A DNA stretch of 64,000 nt, taken from the NCBI GenBank assembly GCA_963746185.1, contig CAVVAE010000004.1, forward strand, positions 744,001 through 808,000, given 5' to 3'. The translations under genes were made by a program, and so were the position numbers. Source of the stretch: CAVVAE01 sp963746185 (lineage in GTDB: Bacteria; Actinomycetota; Actinomycetes; Propionibacteriales; Nocardioidaceae). Positions 11,930-21,039 of the stretch are shown one piece after another; position 1 is the first letter of the stretch; every line of letters begins with the position of its first letter. The notes below the pieces were generated by a model, which saw only the letters and a list, made by a program, of their open reading frames with translations, was not told where the DNA came from and did not search any database.

Positions 11930-14900
11930 AACTCACTCCCTCATTAGGACGGCGTGCCAGGTCGATGCCGAGTTCTTCGGCGGCCCGGAACACGTCTTCG
12001 TCGGTGTCACGCATGTCCATGGCGACGCCGTCGCTCGACAGCACCTCCACGTTCAGGCACAGCGACTGCATCTCCTTCACGAGCACCTTGAACGACTCAG
12101 GGATGCCCGGTTCGGGGATGTTCTCGCCCTTGACGATGGCCTCGTAGACCTTCACGCGGCCGAGCACGTCGTCGGACTTGATCGTCAACAGTTCCTGGAG
12201 CGCGTATGCCGCACCGTAGGCCTCGAGAGCCCACACCTCCATCTCACCGAAGCGCTGACCACCGAACTGCGCCTTACCACCCAGCGGCTGCTGCGTGATC
12301 ATCGAGTACGGACCGGTCGAGCGAGCGTGGATCTTGTCGTCGACCAGGTGGTTGAGCTTGATGATGTAGGTGTAGCCAACCGAGACCTGCGCCGGGAACG
12401 GTTCCCCGGTGCGTCCGTCGAACAACGTGGCCTTGCCGTCGCCGCCAACCAGTCGGTTGCCGTCGCGGTTGGGTCGGGTCGCGGCCAGCAGACCGGAGAT
12501 CTCGTCCTCGCGGGCACCGTCGAACACCGGTGTCGCCACCTTGGTGTTGGGCGGAGCCTCTGCAACGCCGATGTGAGCCAACCGCTGCTGCCACTCGGCC
12601 TTCTGGCTGTCGATCTCCCAGCCGTTCTTCGCGACCCATCCGAGGTGAGTCTCGAGCACCTGGCCGATGTTCATTCGGCCGGGCACACCGAGCGGGTTGA
12701 GGATGATGTCGACCGGAGTCCCGTCCTCGAGGAACGGCATGTCCTCAGCGGGCAGGATCTTGGAGATGACGCCCTTGTTTCCGTGGCGTCCGGCGAGCTT
12801 GTCGCCGTCGGAGATCTTGCGCTTCTGAGCGACGTACACGCGGATCAACTGGTTGACACCGGGCGGCAGCTCGTCTTCTTCCTCGCGGTCGAAGACGCGG
12901 ACACCGATCACGATGCCGCTCTCGCCGTGCTTGACCTTGAGTGACGTGTCGCGGACTTCGCGAGCCTTCTCACCGAAGATGGCGCGCAACAGGCGCTCTT
13001 CGGGGGTCAGCTCGGTCTCGCCCTTGGGCGTGACCTTGCCGACCAGGATGTCGCCAGGGACAACCTCGGCACCGATGCGGATGATGCCGCGCTCGTCGAG
13101 GTCGGCAAGCATCTCGTCGGAGACGTTGGGGATGTCTCGGGTGATCTCCTCGGGGCCCAACTTCGTGTCGCGTGCGTCGACCTCGTGCTCCTCGATGTGG
13201 ATCGAGGTGAGGACGTCTTCCTGGACGAGTCGCTGGCTGAGGATGATGGCGTCTTCGTAGTTGTGGCCTTCCCACGGCATGTACGCCACGAGCAGGTTGC
13301 GACCAAGAGCCATCTCGGCGTAGTCGGTGCTGGGACCGTCGGCAATCGGCCAACCGGTCTCGACCCGGTCGCCTTCGACGACGGTGGGACGCTGGTTGAC
13401 GCAAGTGCCCTGGTTGGACCGGCGGAACTTGGCGAGACGGTAGGTCTCGAAGTGCCCGTCGTCCTCCTTGATCTCGACCAGGTCAGCAGAGACCCCGGTC
13501 ACGACACCAGCGGCCTTGGCCACCACGACATCTCCGGCGTCAACAGCGGCGCGGTACTCCATGCCGGTGCCGACGAGAGGTGCCTCGGCGCGGATCAACG
13601 GCACAGCCTGACGCTGCATATTGGAGCCCATCAGCGCGCGGTTGGCGTCGTCGTGCTCCAGGAACGGGATCAGCGCGGTGGCAACCGACACCATCTGGCG
13701 CGGCGACACGTCCATGTAGTCGACTTCGCTGCCCGGCAGATAGTCGATCTCACCGCGACGCTCACGCACCAGGACGCGGTCTTCTTCAAACGTGTTGTTC
13801 TTGGCGAGCGGTGCGTTGGCCTGGGCGATGACGACCCGGTCCTCTTCGTCGGCGGTGAGGTAGTCGACCTGAGTGGTAACGACCCCCTTGACGACCTTGC
13901 GGTAGGGCGTCTCGACGAAACCGAACGCGTTGACCCGAGCAAACGTGGCCAGTGAACCGATCAGCCCGATGTTGGGGCCTTCGGGCGTCTCGATCGGGCA
14001 CATCCGGCCGTAGTGCGAGACGTGGACGTCACGGACTTCGAAGCCGGCACGCTCGCGCGACAGACCACCAGGGCCCAACGCAGAAAGTCGGCGCTTGTGA
14101 GTCAGCCCGGCCAGCGGGTTGATCTGGTCCATGAACTGGCTCAGCTGGGACGTCCCGAAGAACTCCTTCAACGCCGCCACGACAGGGCGGATATTGATCA
14201 GGGTCTGCGGGGTGATCGCTTCGACGTCCTGGGTGGTCATCCGCTCACGCACCACGCGCTCCATCCGAGCAAGTCCGGTGCGCAGCTGGTTCTGGATGAG
14301 TTCCCCGACCGTACGGAGACGGCGGTTGCCGAAATGGTCGATGTCGTCAGACTCGACGACGACCTGCCCACGCGGCGAGGCCATCTCCTCGCGACCGTCG
14401 TGCAACGCGACGATGTAGCGGATCGCGGCGACGATGTCCTCGTTGGTGAGGGTCTGCTTGTCGAACGCCTCGTCCTGACCGAGCTTCTTGTTGATCTTGT
14501 AGCGACCAACCTTGGCGAGGTCGTAGCGCTTCGGGTTGAAGTAGTAGTTCTCGAGCAGCGTCTGCGCGGCTTCGCGGGTCGGCGGTTCGCCGGGACGAAG
14601 CTTGCGGTAGATGTCGAGCAGGGCGTCATCCTGACCCGAGGTGTGGTCCTTCTCGAGGGTAAGACGGATCGACTCGAACTCGCCGAACTCCTCGAGAATC
14701 TGCGCCTCGGTCCAGCCGAGGGCCTTGAGCAGTACGGTGACGTTCTGCTTGCGCTTGCGGTCGAGGCGGACCCCGACGAGGTCGCGCTTGTCGATCTCGA
14801 ACTCCAGCCAGGCGCCTCGTGACGGGATCATCTTCGCCGTGAAGATGTCCTTGTCAGAGGTCTTGTCGATGCTCCGCTCGAAGTAGACACCCGGCGAGCG

Positions 14901-15413
14901 GACGAGCTGGGAGACCACGACACGCTCGGTGCCGTTGACGATGAACGTGCCCTTATCAGTCATCAGTGGGAAGTCACCCATGAAGACTGTCTGGCTCTTG
15001 ATCTCGCCGGTCTCGTTGTTCATGAACTCGGCGGTGACGAACAACGGAGCGGCGTAGGTGAAGTCGCGCTCCTTGCACTCCTCGACGGTGTTCTTGGGTG
15101 GCTCGAAGCGGTGATCGCGGAACGAGAGGCTCATCGTGCCCGAGAAGTCCTCGATCGGGGAGATCTCCTCGAACATCTCCTCCAGACCTGACCTCCTGGA
15201 GACGTCTTCACGTCCCTCAGAGGTCGCCTGCTCGATGCGGCTTTGCCATCGCTCGCTACCGATAAGCCAGTCAAAGCTGTCGGCTTGGAGGGCAAGCAGA
15301 TCGGGAACCTCCATGGGTTCTGCGATCTTTGCGAACGACACGCGACCGGTGTCTACGGCGCTGCTGATACGGGTAGTTGATTGGTTGTTACTGGCGTTGC
15401 GCGAGGCGGCCAA
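11913..15413 (-). CDS. rpoB: DNA-directed RNA polymerase beta subunit
   Basis: The beta subunit of RNA polymerase, 1166 residues, matching actinobacterial homologues. The rifampicin region reads FGTSQLSQFMDQ then INPLAGLTHKRR. By E. coli numbering D516, H526 and S531 are retained, but 518 is Ile rather than Asn and 522 is Ala rather than Ser. Later landmarks are GRHGNKGVISK and the C-terminal GGQRFGEMEVWALEAYGAA. The start is TTG at 15413 with GAAGGA upstream. It has its own promoter (15526-15555) although the mce operon is transcribed toward it. rpoC follows. Confidence 0.99.
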   Translation of the reverse strand: MAASRNASNNQSTTRISSAVDTGRVSFAKIAEPMEVPDLLALQADSFDWLIGSERWQSRIEQATSEGREDVSRRSGLEEMFEEISPIEDFSGTMSLSFRDHRFEPPKNTVEECKERDFTYAAPLFVTAEFMNNETGEIKSQTVFMGDFPLMTDKGTFIVNGTERVVVSQLVRSPGVYFERSIDKTSDKDIFTAKMIPSRGAWLEFEIDKRDLVGVRLDRKRKQNVTVLLKALGWTEAQILEEFGEFESIRLTLEKDHTSGQDDALLDIYRKLRPGEPPTREAAQTLLENYYFNPKRYDLAKVGRYKINKKLGQDEAFDKQTLTNEDIVAAIRYIVALHDGREEMASPRGQVVVESDDIDHFGNRRLRTVGELIQNQLRTGLARMERVVRERMTTQDVEAITPQTLINIRPVVAALKEFFGTSQLSQFMDQINPLAGLTHKRRLSALGPGGLSRERAGFEVRDVHVSHYGRMCPIETPEGPNIGLIGSLATFARVNAFGFVETPYRKVVKGVVTTQVDYLTADEEDRVVIAQANAPLAKNNTFEEDRVLVRERRGEIDYLPGSEVDYMDVSPRQMVSVATALIPFLEHDDANRALMGSNMQRQAVPLIRAEAPLVGTGMEYRAAVDAGDVVVAKAAGVVTGVSADLVEIKEDDGHFETYRLAKFRRSNQGTCVNQRPTVVEGDRVETGWPIADGPSTDYAEMALGRNLLVAYMPWEGHNYEDAIILSQRLVQEDVLTSIHIEEHEVDARDTKLGPEEITRDIPNVSDEMLADLDERGIIRIGAEVVPGDILVGKVTPKGETELTPEERLLRAIFGEKAREVRDTSLKVKHGESGIVIGVRVFDREEEDELPPGVNQLIRVYVAQKRKISDGDKLAGRHGNKGVISKILPAEDMPFLEDGTPVDIILNPLGVPGRMNIGQVLETHLGWVAKNGWEIDSQKAEWQQRLAHIGVAEAPPNTKVATPVFDGAREDEISGLLAATRPNRDGNRLVGGDGKATLFDGRTGEPFPAQVSVGYTYIIKLNHLVDDKIHARSTGPYSMITQQPLGGKAQFGGQRFGEMEVWALEAYGAAYALQELLTIKSDDVLGRVKVYEAIVKGENIPEPGIPESFKVLVKEMQSLCLNVEVLSSDGVAMDMRDTDEDVFRAAEELGIDLARRPNEGVSSVEEV

Positions 15414-15722
15414 GAGTGGTCCTTCCGAAGGCTCGCGGACTCATCCCAAAAGCGCATGCCACCGGAACACACCAAAAGACACCCGAGACCGGGTTTGAAG
15501 TGAGCGGAAGGCAGCGCAAAGAAGCAGTTTACCCTAAGGGCCGACTGCTGTCCAAACCGGGCCTCGAGGGTGATCTCGCTGGGATGTGGCTGAGATCGCC
15601 GTCCTCGCCGCGATTCGCGATCGGAACTGAGGCGAGCATGCCTCGCCGGGCCTGCTGAGTCAAGCCTTCACGCCTCGAAATCAGCCTAACGGCCCCCGAT
15701 TCGGGAGTGAAATGCCCGATTT
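15414..15722 (-). other. rpoB leader and mce-rpoB intergenic region
   Basis: This 309-bp stretch has no gene. It holds the rpoB promoter and a ~110-nt leader. A small dyad GATCTC...GAGATC lies around 15571-15596. A weak repeat, CCCGAT...CGGG, is near 15697-15719, just after the last mce-associated gene; no convincing intrinsic terminator with a U-tract was seen, so read-through from the mce operon into rpoB remains possible. Confidence 0.6.
15526..15555 (-). promoter_or_regulatory. rpoB promoter
   Basis: Minus-strand TTGGAC (15555-15550) and TAAACT (15531-15526) are separated by 18 bp, a plausible housekeeping promoter. Transcription would start near 15519, giving a leader of about 105 nt before the TTG start of rpoB. 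Confidence 0.6.
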
Positions 15723-16472
15723 CTATAGAGCTTCGATGTCGTCGACCAGCCAACGGTCGCCCTGCTCGACCATGGTGAACACCACCCGGTTGAGCGCCGT
15801 CTGCGGGTCGGCATTGGCCGTCGTCTGGCTGACTTGGTCGATGAACAGCAGCACCTGGACCTCGGTCGGGGTCGTTGAGGCGACTCCGGAGGCCATCACC
15901 TTGGCCTCGACGTGCGCCTTGACCTGGTTCGCCGGCGCTGTCAGGAGTGCGTCGACGGTGTTCTGGAATGTCGTGGCGTACTCCGACGTCATGAACGACT
16001 TCGCCTCGTCAGCATCACTCTCGAGCGTCTTGTAGTCGTAGCCCAGGATGCGCACGGCCGCCTTCTCCGCCTCCGCCGGCGCCGTGTTGAAGGCGGACGT
16101 GATCGAAGCCGAGCGCGTGTCGGTCTGCTCGGTCTCGTTGTGGGCCCGGATGCCGATGATGACGTCGAACGTCACCGCAGCCGCGAGCAGCACCGCCAAG
16201 CCGACGAGGAGCCAGCCCGGGATGCGCGCGGCATTGCCAGCTCCTCCTGGCCCCGACTCGTCATCACGTTGGCCATCGCCGTCTCCTCGGCCGTGGTCTG
16301 GGGGCGGTGGTGGTGGTGAGGCGGGACCGTCGCCGGTGTGGTCGTCGACCGTCTCTTGAGTGACCGACTCCTGAGTGGAGGTGGCCTGGGCGGCGGCGCC
16401 GGGCTCTGTCGCGCGTCGGCGCCGCTCTCCGGCGATCTTGCGCCGGGACGGGGGTGGGGTCGGATCACTCAT
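15723..16472 (-). CDS. Mce-associated membrane protein (Mas), distal
   Basis: A 249-residue protein with a ~85-residue disordered, Pro/Asp-rich cytoplasmic N-terminus, one transmembrane helix (IPGWLLVGLAVLLAAAVTF, residues ~85-103) and an extracytoplasmic domain of ~145 residues ending GDRWLVDDIEAL. The final 'WL-DD' pattern on an NTF2/SnoaL-like fold is typical of proteins encoded at the end of actinobacterial mce operons, where they are thought to stabilise the Mce complex. It is the last gene of this operon, 9 bp after the other Mas gene. Family assignment rests on layout and position. Confidence 0.8.
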   Translation of the reverse strand: MSDPTPPPSRRKIAGERRRRATEPGAAAQATSTQESVTQETVDDHTGDGPASPPPPPPDHGRGDGDGQRDDESGPGGAGNAARIPGWLLVGLAVLLAAAVTFDVIIGIRAHNETEQTDTRSASITSAFNTAPAEAEKAAVRILGYDYKTLESDADEAKSFMTSEYATTFQNTVDALLTAPANQVKAHVEAKVMASGVASTTPTEVQVLLFIDQVSQTTANADPQTALNRVVFTMVEQGDRWLVDDIEAL

Positions 16473-16481
16473 CGGGCTGCC

Positions 16482-17093
16482 TCACTCCACCGGTTGGAAG
16501 TCGTCGATCAGCCAGTCGCCCTCAGTGTTGACCAGGCTGACCTTCCAGCGGAAATGCCGCTGCCGCTCCCCCAGAGCCGACGTGACATGGGCGTCGGCGA
16601 CGACCAGCGCGGTCGCGCTGTCGCGGTCGAGGGTGCTCACAGCGGTCTTGAGAACCTCGCCGTCAGAGGTCATGTTGGTGGCCTTGACCTGGCTGACGAT
16701 GTTGTCGATCGCCAGGTCGAACGATTCGGCGAAGCCGGTCGTCAGCAGCGGGGTGATCCGCTCCTTGTAGCCGTCGATGTCGTCAACGGAGTAGCTGTTG
16801 AGGTTGGCAACGAACGCCCCCACCGCGGTCTGCACGTCGTCACGCGCGTCGAGCTCAGCCGACAACGAGCTGTCCACCTTGCTGCCGGTCGTCGAGTCAT
16901 CGTCTCCGGCGTAGCGCACGGTGACCACGATGCCGGTGACGACGGCGGCGATCAGGGCGCACGACAGAACCACAGCGAGGACGAGACGAGCTTGGTCCGA
17001 CAAACCCACGCCGCGCGGCTCGAGCTCGGCGGCGGTTTCGCCTTCGCTCACCTGTGCGTCGTCGCCAACGGGCCGAGCAGGAGCCACTTCCAC
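16482..17093 (-). CDS. Mce-associated membrane protein (Mas), proximal
   Basis: A 203-residue single-pass protein: acidic N-terminus, a TM helix at ~33-55 (LVLAVVLSCALIAAVVTGIV), then an extracytoplasmic domain ending GDWLIDDFQPVE, the same 'WLIDD' ending as its neighbour. The start at 17093 overlaps the mceF 3' end by 46 bp; a later start would shorten the cytoplasmic N-terminus only. The two Mas proteins are diverged paralogues. Role inferred from family: partners of the Mce needle in the cell envelope. Confidence 0.8.
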   Translation of the reverse strand: MEVAPARPVGDDAQVSEGETAAELEPRGVGLSDQARLVLAVVLSCALIAAVVTGIVVTVRYAGDDDSTTGSKVDSSLSAELDARDDVQTAVGAFVANLNSYSVDDIDGYKERITPLLTTGFAESFDLAIDNIVSQVKATNMTSDGEVLKTAVSTLDRDSATALVVADAHVTSALGERQRHFRWKVSLVNTEGDWLIDDFQPVE

Positions 17094-18325
17094 GAGTCCT
17101 CTCCCAGTAATTGCTGCTGACCACCGGTCGACGAGATGTTTGCACTCGGGTCGACCGAGGTCGGCGCTAGCCGCCCCGTCTCCGGATCGTACTTGGCGAC
17201 CACCGGCGAGCGGTTGTACGCCGGAGCGTGCTGGGCGCCGCGCGCATTGCTTTGAGCCTGCGGCTCGGTGCAGTGGGCGTCCTCGTTCATGGGTCTCTCA
17301 GACGTGTCATTGGGGTCACGCTGAGGAGTGTTGTAGCCCTGGTGGCACACAGGGGGGTTCTCGGTGAGGACGAGTCCGAAGTGTGCGTCGTACAAGCCGG
17401 TGAGCGGGTCCTTCGCGACCACGGTGTAGCCACCCTCGACGACGTAGGGGTAGAGCACCAGGATCTGCCGGATGCCCTCGACCCGGGCAGAGCTGATCTC
17501 GCCGGTGGTGATCAGGTTGTTGATCAAGGCGGCAAGTTGGACCTGGTTGTCCTCGATCAGGAGTCGGACGTCTCGGGCTGCCTGGCCGCCCTTGTCGATC
17601 ACGGTGCGCAAGTCCTCGTCGCTGTCGGCCAGGGTGTCGGAGAACAGCCGAAGGTCCTTCGTGAAGGACCGAATCGACGATGCACTGTCGAGCTGGGTCT
17701 GAAGCGCGACCCTGCCGTTCTTGATGAGGCTCTTCGTCACGTCAAGGTGCGCGTACGCAGTCTCGATGAACGAGTTGCTGGTGTCGATGATCGTCGCGAT
17801 ATCAGGGCCAGCGCCCTTGAAGGCGGTCCCGAGCTCGTCGATCACGGTACGCAGGTCATCCTTGTCGACTGAGTTGACCAGCTCATCGAGGTCGACGAGC
17901 AGTTTCGTCGCCGCCAACGGAGTCACGGTGTCCTCTCGCCCAATCACCGATCCCTCGTGAAGGTAGGGCTCACCCTCCGTCTGCGGCTGGAGATCGACGT
18001 ACTGCTCACCGATCGCCGATCGGTTGGCCACCACGGCGATGACGTCGGAGGGGATCGTGTCGTTCTCGTTGGTGATTCCGAGATCGGCAAAGACACCGTC
18101 GTCGGACAACCGCAGCTTCTCCACTCGTCCGACCGAGACACCGCGGTAGGTGACTTCGGCGCCGACGAAGATGCCGCCGGACTCGGCCAGGTCAGCCGAG
18201 ACGGTGTAGGCCTCGTCACTGAAGAGCCGATCGAGCTGGGCGTACTTGGCTCCCACGTACGACACACCGAGCAGGGTGATCAAGGCGAAGATCACCAGTT
18301 GGATCTTGGTAGTGCGCGAGATCAT
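17048..18325 (-). CDS. mceF: Mce family protein, MceF position
   Basis: A 425-residue MCE (MlaD-superfamily) protein, a subunit of the hydrophobic tunnel that carries lipids or steroids between outer envelope and permease. It has an N-terminal signal anchor (IQLVIFALITLLGVSYVGAK), an MCE beta-barrel domain at ~40-120 (GGIFVGAEVTYRGVSVGRVE; IGEQYVDLQP), a long helical region with heptad-like spacing (~150-290), and a low-complexity Ser/Asn/Pro-rich C-terminus with cysteines. Start overlaps the mceE stop by 4 bp (ATGA). It occupies the sixth canonical Mce position, as mceF does in mycobacterial operons. Confidence 0.85.
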   Translation of the reverse strand: MISRTTKIQLVIFALITLLGVSYVGAKYAQLDRLFSDEAYTVSADLAESGGIFVGAEVTYRGVSVGRVEKLRLSDDGVFADLGITNENDTIPSDVIAVVANRSAIGEQYVDLQPQTEGEPYLHEGSVIGREDTVTPLAATKLLVDLDELVNSVDKDDLRTVIDELGTAFKGAGPDIATIIDTSNSFIETAYAHLDVTKSLIKNGRVALQTQLDSASSIRSFTKDLRLFSDTLADSDEDLRTVIDKGGQAARDVRLLIEDNQVQLAALINNLITTGEISSARVEGIRQILVLYPYVVEGGYTVVAKDPLTGLYDAHFGLVLTENPPVCHQGYNTPQRDPNDTSERPMNEDAHCTEPQAQSNARGAQHAPAYNRSPVVAKYDPETGRLAPTSVDPSANISSTGGQQQLLGEDSWKWLLLGPLATTHR

Positions 18326-19851
18326 CGTCTGATCACCCCTTGCAAGAGGAGCAGCGCCAGATCTTGGTCGTAGCCGCGTTCACGCCACTTGTCACGTCCA
18401 TAGTCGGGACTCGTCCGGCAGAGAACTGGGGCAATAGTGCACACCGGGTCAGCCGGACCACCGCCGCCACCACCGCCACCGCCGCCACCGCCACCGCCGT
18501 TGTCGCAGCCGAGCGGCAGCAGCTGGCACAGCAGGTTGGCGAGATCGGCGCAGCGCTTGCCGTCAGGGAAGTTCTTGCAGAACGCCTTGATCAAGTCTTT
18601 GCACTTCTGGCCCGTCGGGTTGTCCTTGCAGAACTGCTTGATCGGCTTGGAGCAACGGGGCAGCGTGGGCTTCTTGAGGCAATGAACCACCGGCTCGATG
18701 ATGGTGGTGACATCGGTGGGCAGAGCTGTGGTCGGATTCGGGCACGTCACCGGCAAGGGCAGGGCGTCGCACGGGTCTGGCAGGGGCGGCGGGTTGCAGA
18801 TCGGCAACTGCGGAACCTCGTCGCACGGATCGGGGAGTTCTGGAGCGCCCGGGAGTGCATCGAGGTCGAGATGGAGCTGGGCGCTCAGGTTGGTGTAGTC
18901 GCCCATATGAAGGTTGCGAGCTTCCGTGGGGGTGTTGCCCACCGTGGCGTCGACGAACGGGTAGGTGAGGAACACCTGGAGCGACTTCGGGATGGCGTCG
19001 CCGGCGTTAGCGAGCTGGGTCAGGATCGGGTCGAGGGCCCGGAGGTTGGCCAGCGTGTCCTGCTTGCTGGCCCTGATGACTCTGATCGCGACCGGGCTCA
19101 GCCGCTGGAGACCGTCGAGCATCTTGACCAGCCCGCTGCGTTGCTCATTGAGCACCTCCAGGGCCGCAGGCAGCTGGTCGAGCGTGTTGACGATCGTGGT
19201 CTTCTGCTCCTTGAGGTCGATCGCGAGGGCGTTGACGGACCGGATGGCCGCGACGATGTCCTCCTTGTTCTTGTCGATCTGCCGCATGAAGTCGTCAAGC
19301 TGGGTCAACACACTGCGGACATGGGACTCATTGCCTTCGAGGGCGTTGTTGAGCTCTGCCGCGATCGTCTTGAGCTGCGCCACGCCTCCACCGTTGAGGA
19401 GCAGCGACAGTGCGCCGAGGACTTCTTCGACCTCAGGGTTCCGGCCGCTTCGTGACAACGGGATCGTGTCGCCGTCAGCCAGCTTCCCGGTGGGCGCCTC
19501 GTCGACCGGCGGCGACAGCTCGACGAACTTCTCGCCCAGCAGGCTGGTCTGCCGGATGGTGGCCAGCGAGTTCTCGGGCAGCTCGACGTCGCCGTTGAGC
19601 TTGAGCTCGACCAAGGCTGTGTAGCCGTCGAGAGAGACGTTGTCGACCTTGCCGACCGTCACCTCGTTGACCTTGACCGCGGACTGAGGTACGAGGTCGA
19701 GGACGTCTCGGAACTCGACCTTGACGGAGTACGCGTGGTCACCGAGGTCGGCGCCACCAGGCAGCGGAAGGCTGTACACCGTGAAGTCGCAGGCGCCGAG
19801 CGACAATACCATCGTCAGCGAGAGCACGAGAGCACGCAAAGTTCTCATCAC
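18322..19851 (-). CDS. mceE: Mce family lipoprotein, MceE position, with Cys-rich/poly-Gly tail
   Basis: A 509-residue MCE protein with a lipoprotein signal: hydrophobic stretch ending LSLGAC, where Cys ~20 is the predicted lipidation site, as expected for MceE/LprK. The MCE domain (~35-115) contains KVNEVTVGKVDNV and LLGEKFVELSPP, followed by a helical region to ~330. The last ~170 residues are unusual: repeated DPCD-xx-P motifs, two similar ~20-residue Cys/Lys units (FCKDNPTGQKC, FCKNFPDGKRC), then a run of 14 glycines. It overlaps mceD and mceF by 4 bp on each side. Confidence 0.88.
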   Translation of the reverse strand: MMRTLRALVLSLTMVLSLGACDFTVYSLPLPGGADLGDHAYSVKVEFRDVLDLVPQSAVKVNEVTVGKVDNVSLDGYTALVELKLNGDVELPENSLATIRQTSLLGEKFVELSPPVDEAPTGKLADGDTIPLSRSGRNPEVEEVLGALSLLLNGGGVAQLKTIAAELNNALEGNESHVRSVLTQLDDFMRQIDKNKEDIVAAIRSVNALAIDLKEQKTTIVNTLDQLPAALEVLNEQRSGLVKMLDGLQRLSPVAIRVIRASKQDTLANLRALDPILTQLANAGDAIPKSLQVFLTYPFVDATVGNTPTEARNLHMGDYTNLSAQLHLDLDALPGAPELPDPCDEVPQLPICNPPPLPDPCDALPLPVTCPNPTTALPTDVTTIIEPVVHCLKKPTLPRCSKPIKQFCKDNPTGQKCKDLIKAFCKNFPDGKRCADLANLLCQLLPLGCDNGGGGGGGGGGGGGGPADPVCTIAPVLCRTSPDYGRDKWRERGYDQDLALLLLQGVIRR

Positions 19852-21038
19852 TTGTCCGCCTCCACGAGCCCGGCAAGCGTGGTGTCGATGCGTTCGACCT
19901 CGACCGGGCCGATCTGCTTGTAGTCGAACGGCTTGCCGCGGTTCAGCCCCGAGCTCGGCAGCGTCTCGAACAACCTCTTGATGGCAGCACAGGCGTCACC
20001 GGGATTGTCCGCTTGCTCGACGATGGCGCACAGGACCAGGGCTGGATCGTTGGTGAGCTGGTTGATGTTCTCGCCGATGTTGCTGCGCTGGTCGAGGGTC
20101 CCGCTGTTGGGGTTGTAGGCAAGGAACAGGTTGTTGAGGGCCAACGGCGCGACATCGAGGGTCTCCTTGAGGGCGTCGCGCTGGTTGACGAGGATGCGGG
20201 TCACCTTCGCCAGACCGGTGATGTTCTCCTTGAGCGCATCCTTGTTGTCCTCAACGAACTGCGAGACGGACCCCAGCGCCGTACCCAGGTTGTCCAGCGC
20301 CTGGGCCAGGTCTTGGCGCTCGTCAGCGAGGACACCGGCGACGTCGGCCAGGTTCTTGTTGAACGAGCGGATCGTTTGGTCGTTCCTCGCGAGCATGGCC
20401 ACGAACCGGTCGAGCTGCGTCACGGTGTCGAACAGCTCGTCCTTGTTGTTGGACAACGTGCCGGTGAACTTCCCGAGGTCGCTCAGCGTCTGCCGCATCG
20501 TCGCGCCGTTGCCGTCGAGGTTGTCGGCCGATACCCCGATCAGGTTGTCGAGGGCGCCCTCCTTGTTGGCGCCTCGTGGGCCCAGCGCGACGCTCAGGTC
20601 ATCAAGACTCTGGTAGATCTCGTCGAGCTCCACAGGGGTCGCCGTGTGGTCGAGCTCCAGCACAGCGTGGTCCTCGAGCTTGGGTCCTGAGGTGTAGACG
20701 GGTGTGAGCTGCACGAACCGGTCACCGACGATGGCCGGCGAGATGATCACGGCCTTGGCGTCGGCCGGCACGTCGTACTCCGCCTCGTAGGTCATCGTGA
20801 CCTTCACTTGCTGGCCCTCGGGTTCGACCGACTCCACCTTGCCTACGGGAACACCGAGAATCCGGACATCTGAGCCGGTGTAGAGGGCGACGGTGCGCGG
20901 GAAGTATGCCGTCAGCTCGTTCATCGGGGGCGCGGGACGCATCGTCCACAGCAGCGCCGCCACGACGGCGACGATGAGGATGGCCGCAATCACCCGAGGT
21001 CCGGCGATCAGCCGGTCGATGGCGGGAACCTTCGCCAT
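19848..21038 (-). CDS. mceD: Mce family protein, MceD position
   Basis: A 396-residue MCE tunnel subunit. An N-terminal signal anchor (VIAAILIVAVVAALLW) leads into the MCE domain (~38-115: YTGSDVRILGVPVGKVE, IVGDRFVQLTP), then a long alpha-helical stretch rich in L/N/D (~150-310) and a short Cys-containing C-terminus (LCAIVEQADNPGDAC). It starts 1 bp after mceC and its stop overlaps mceE by 4 bp. Role in lipid or steroid import is from the family; the substrate is not readable from sequence. Confidence 0.87.
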   Translation of the reverse strand: MAKVPAIDRLIAGPRVIAAILIVAVVAALLWTMRPAPPMNELTAYFPRTVALYTGSDVRILGVPVGKVESVEPEGQQVKVTMTYEAEYDVPADAKAVIISPAIVGDRFVQLTPVYTSGPKLEDHAVLELDHTATPVELDEIYQSLDDLSVALGPRGANKEGALDNLIGVSADNLDGNGATMRQTLSDLGKFTGTLSNNKDELFDTVTQLDRFVAMLARNDQTIRSFNKNLADVAGVLADERQDLAQALDNLGTALGSVSQFVEDNKDALKENITGLAKVTRILVNQRDALKETLDVAPLALNNLFLAYNPNSGTLDQRSNIGENINQLTNDPALVLCAIVEQADNPGDACAAIKRLFETLPSSGLNRGKPFDYKQIGPVEVERIDTTLAGLVEADK

Positions 21039-21039
21039 G

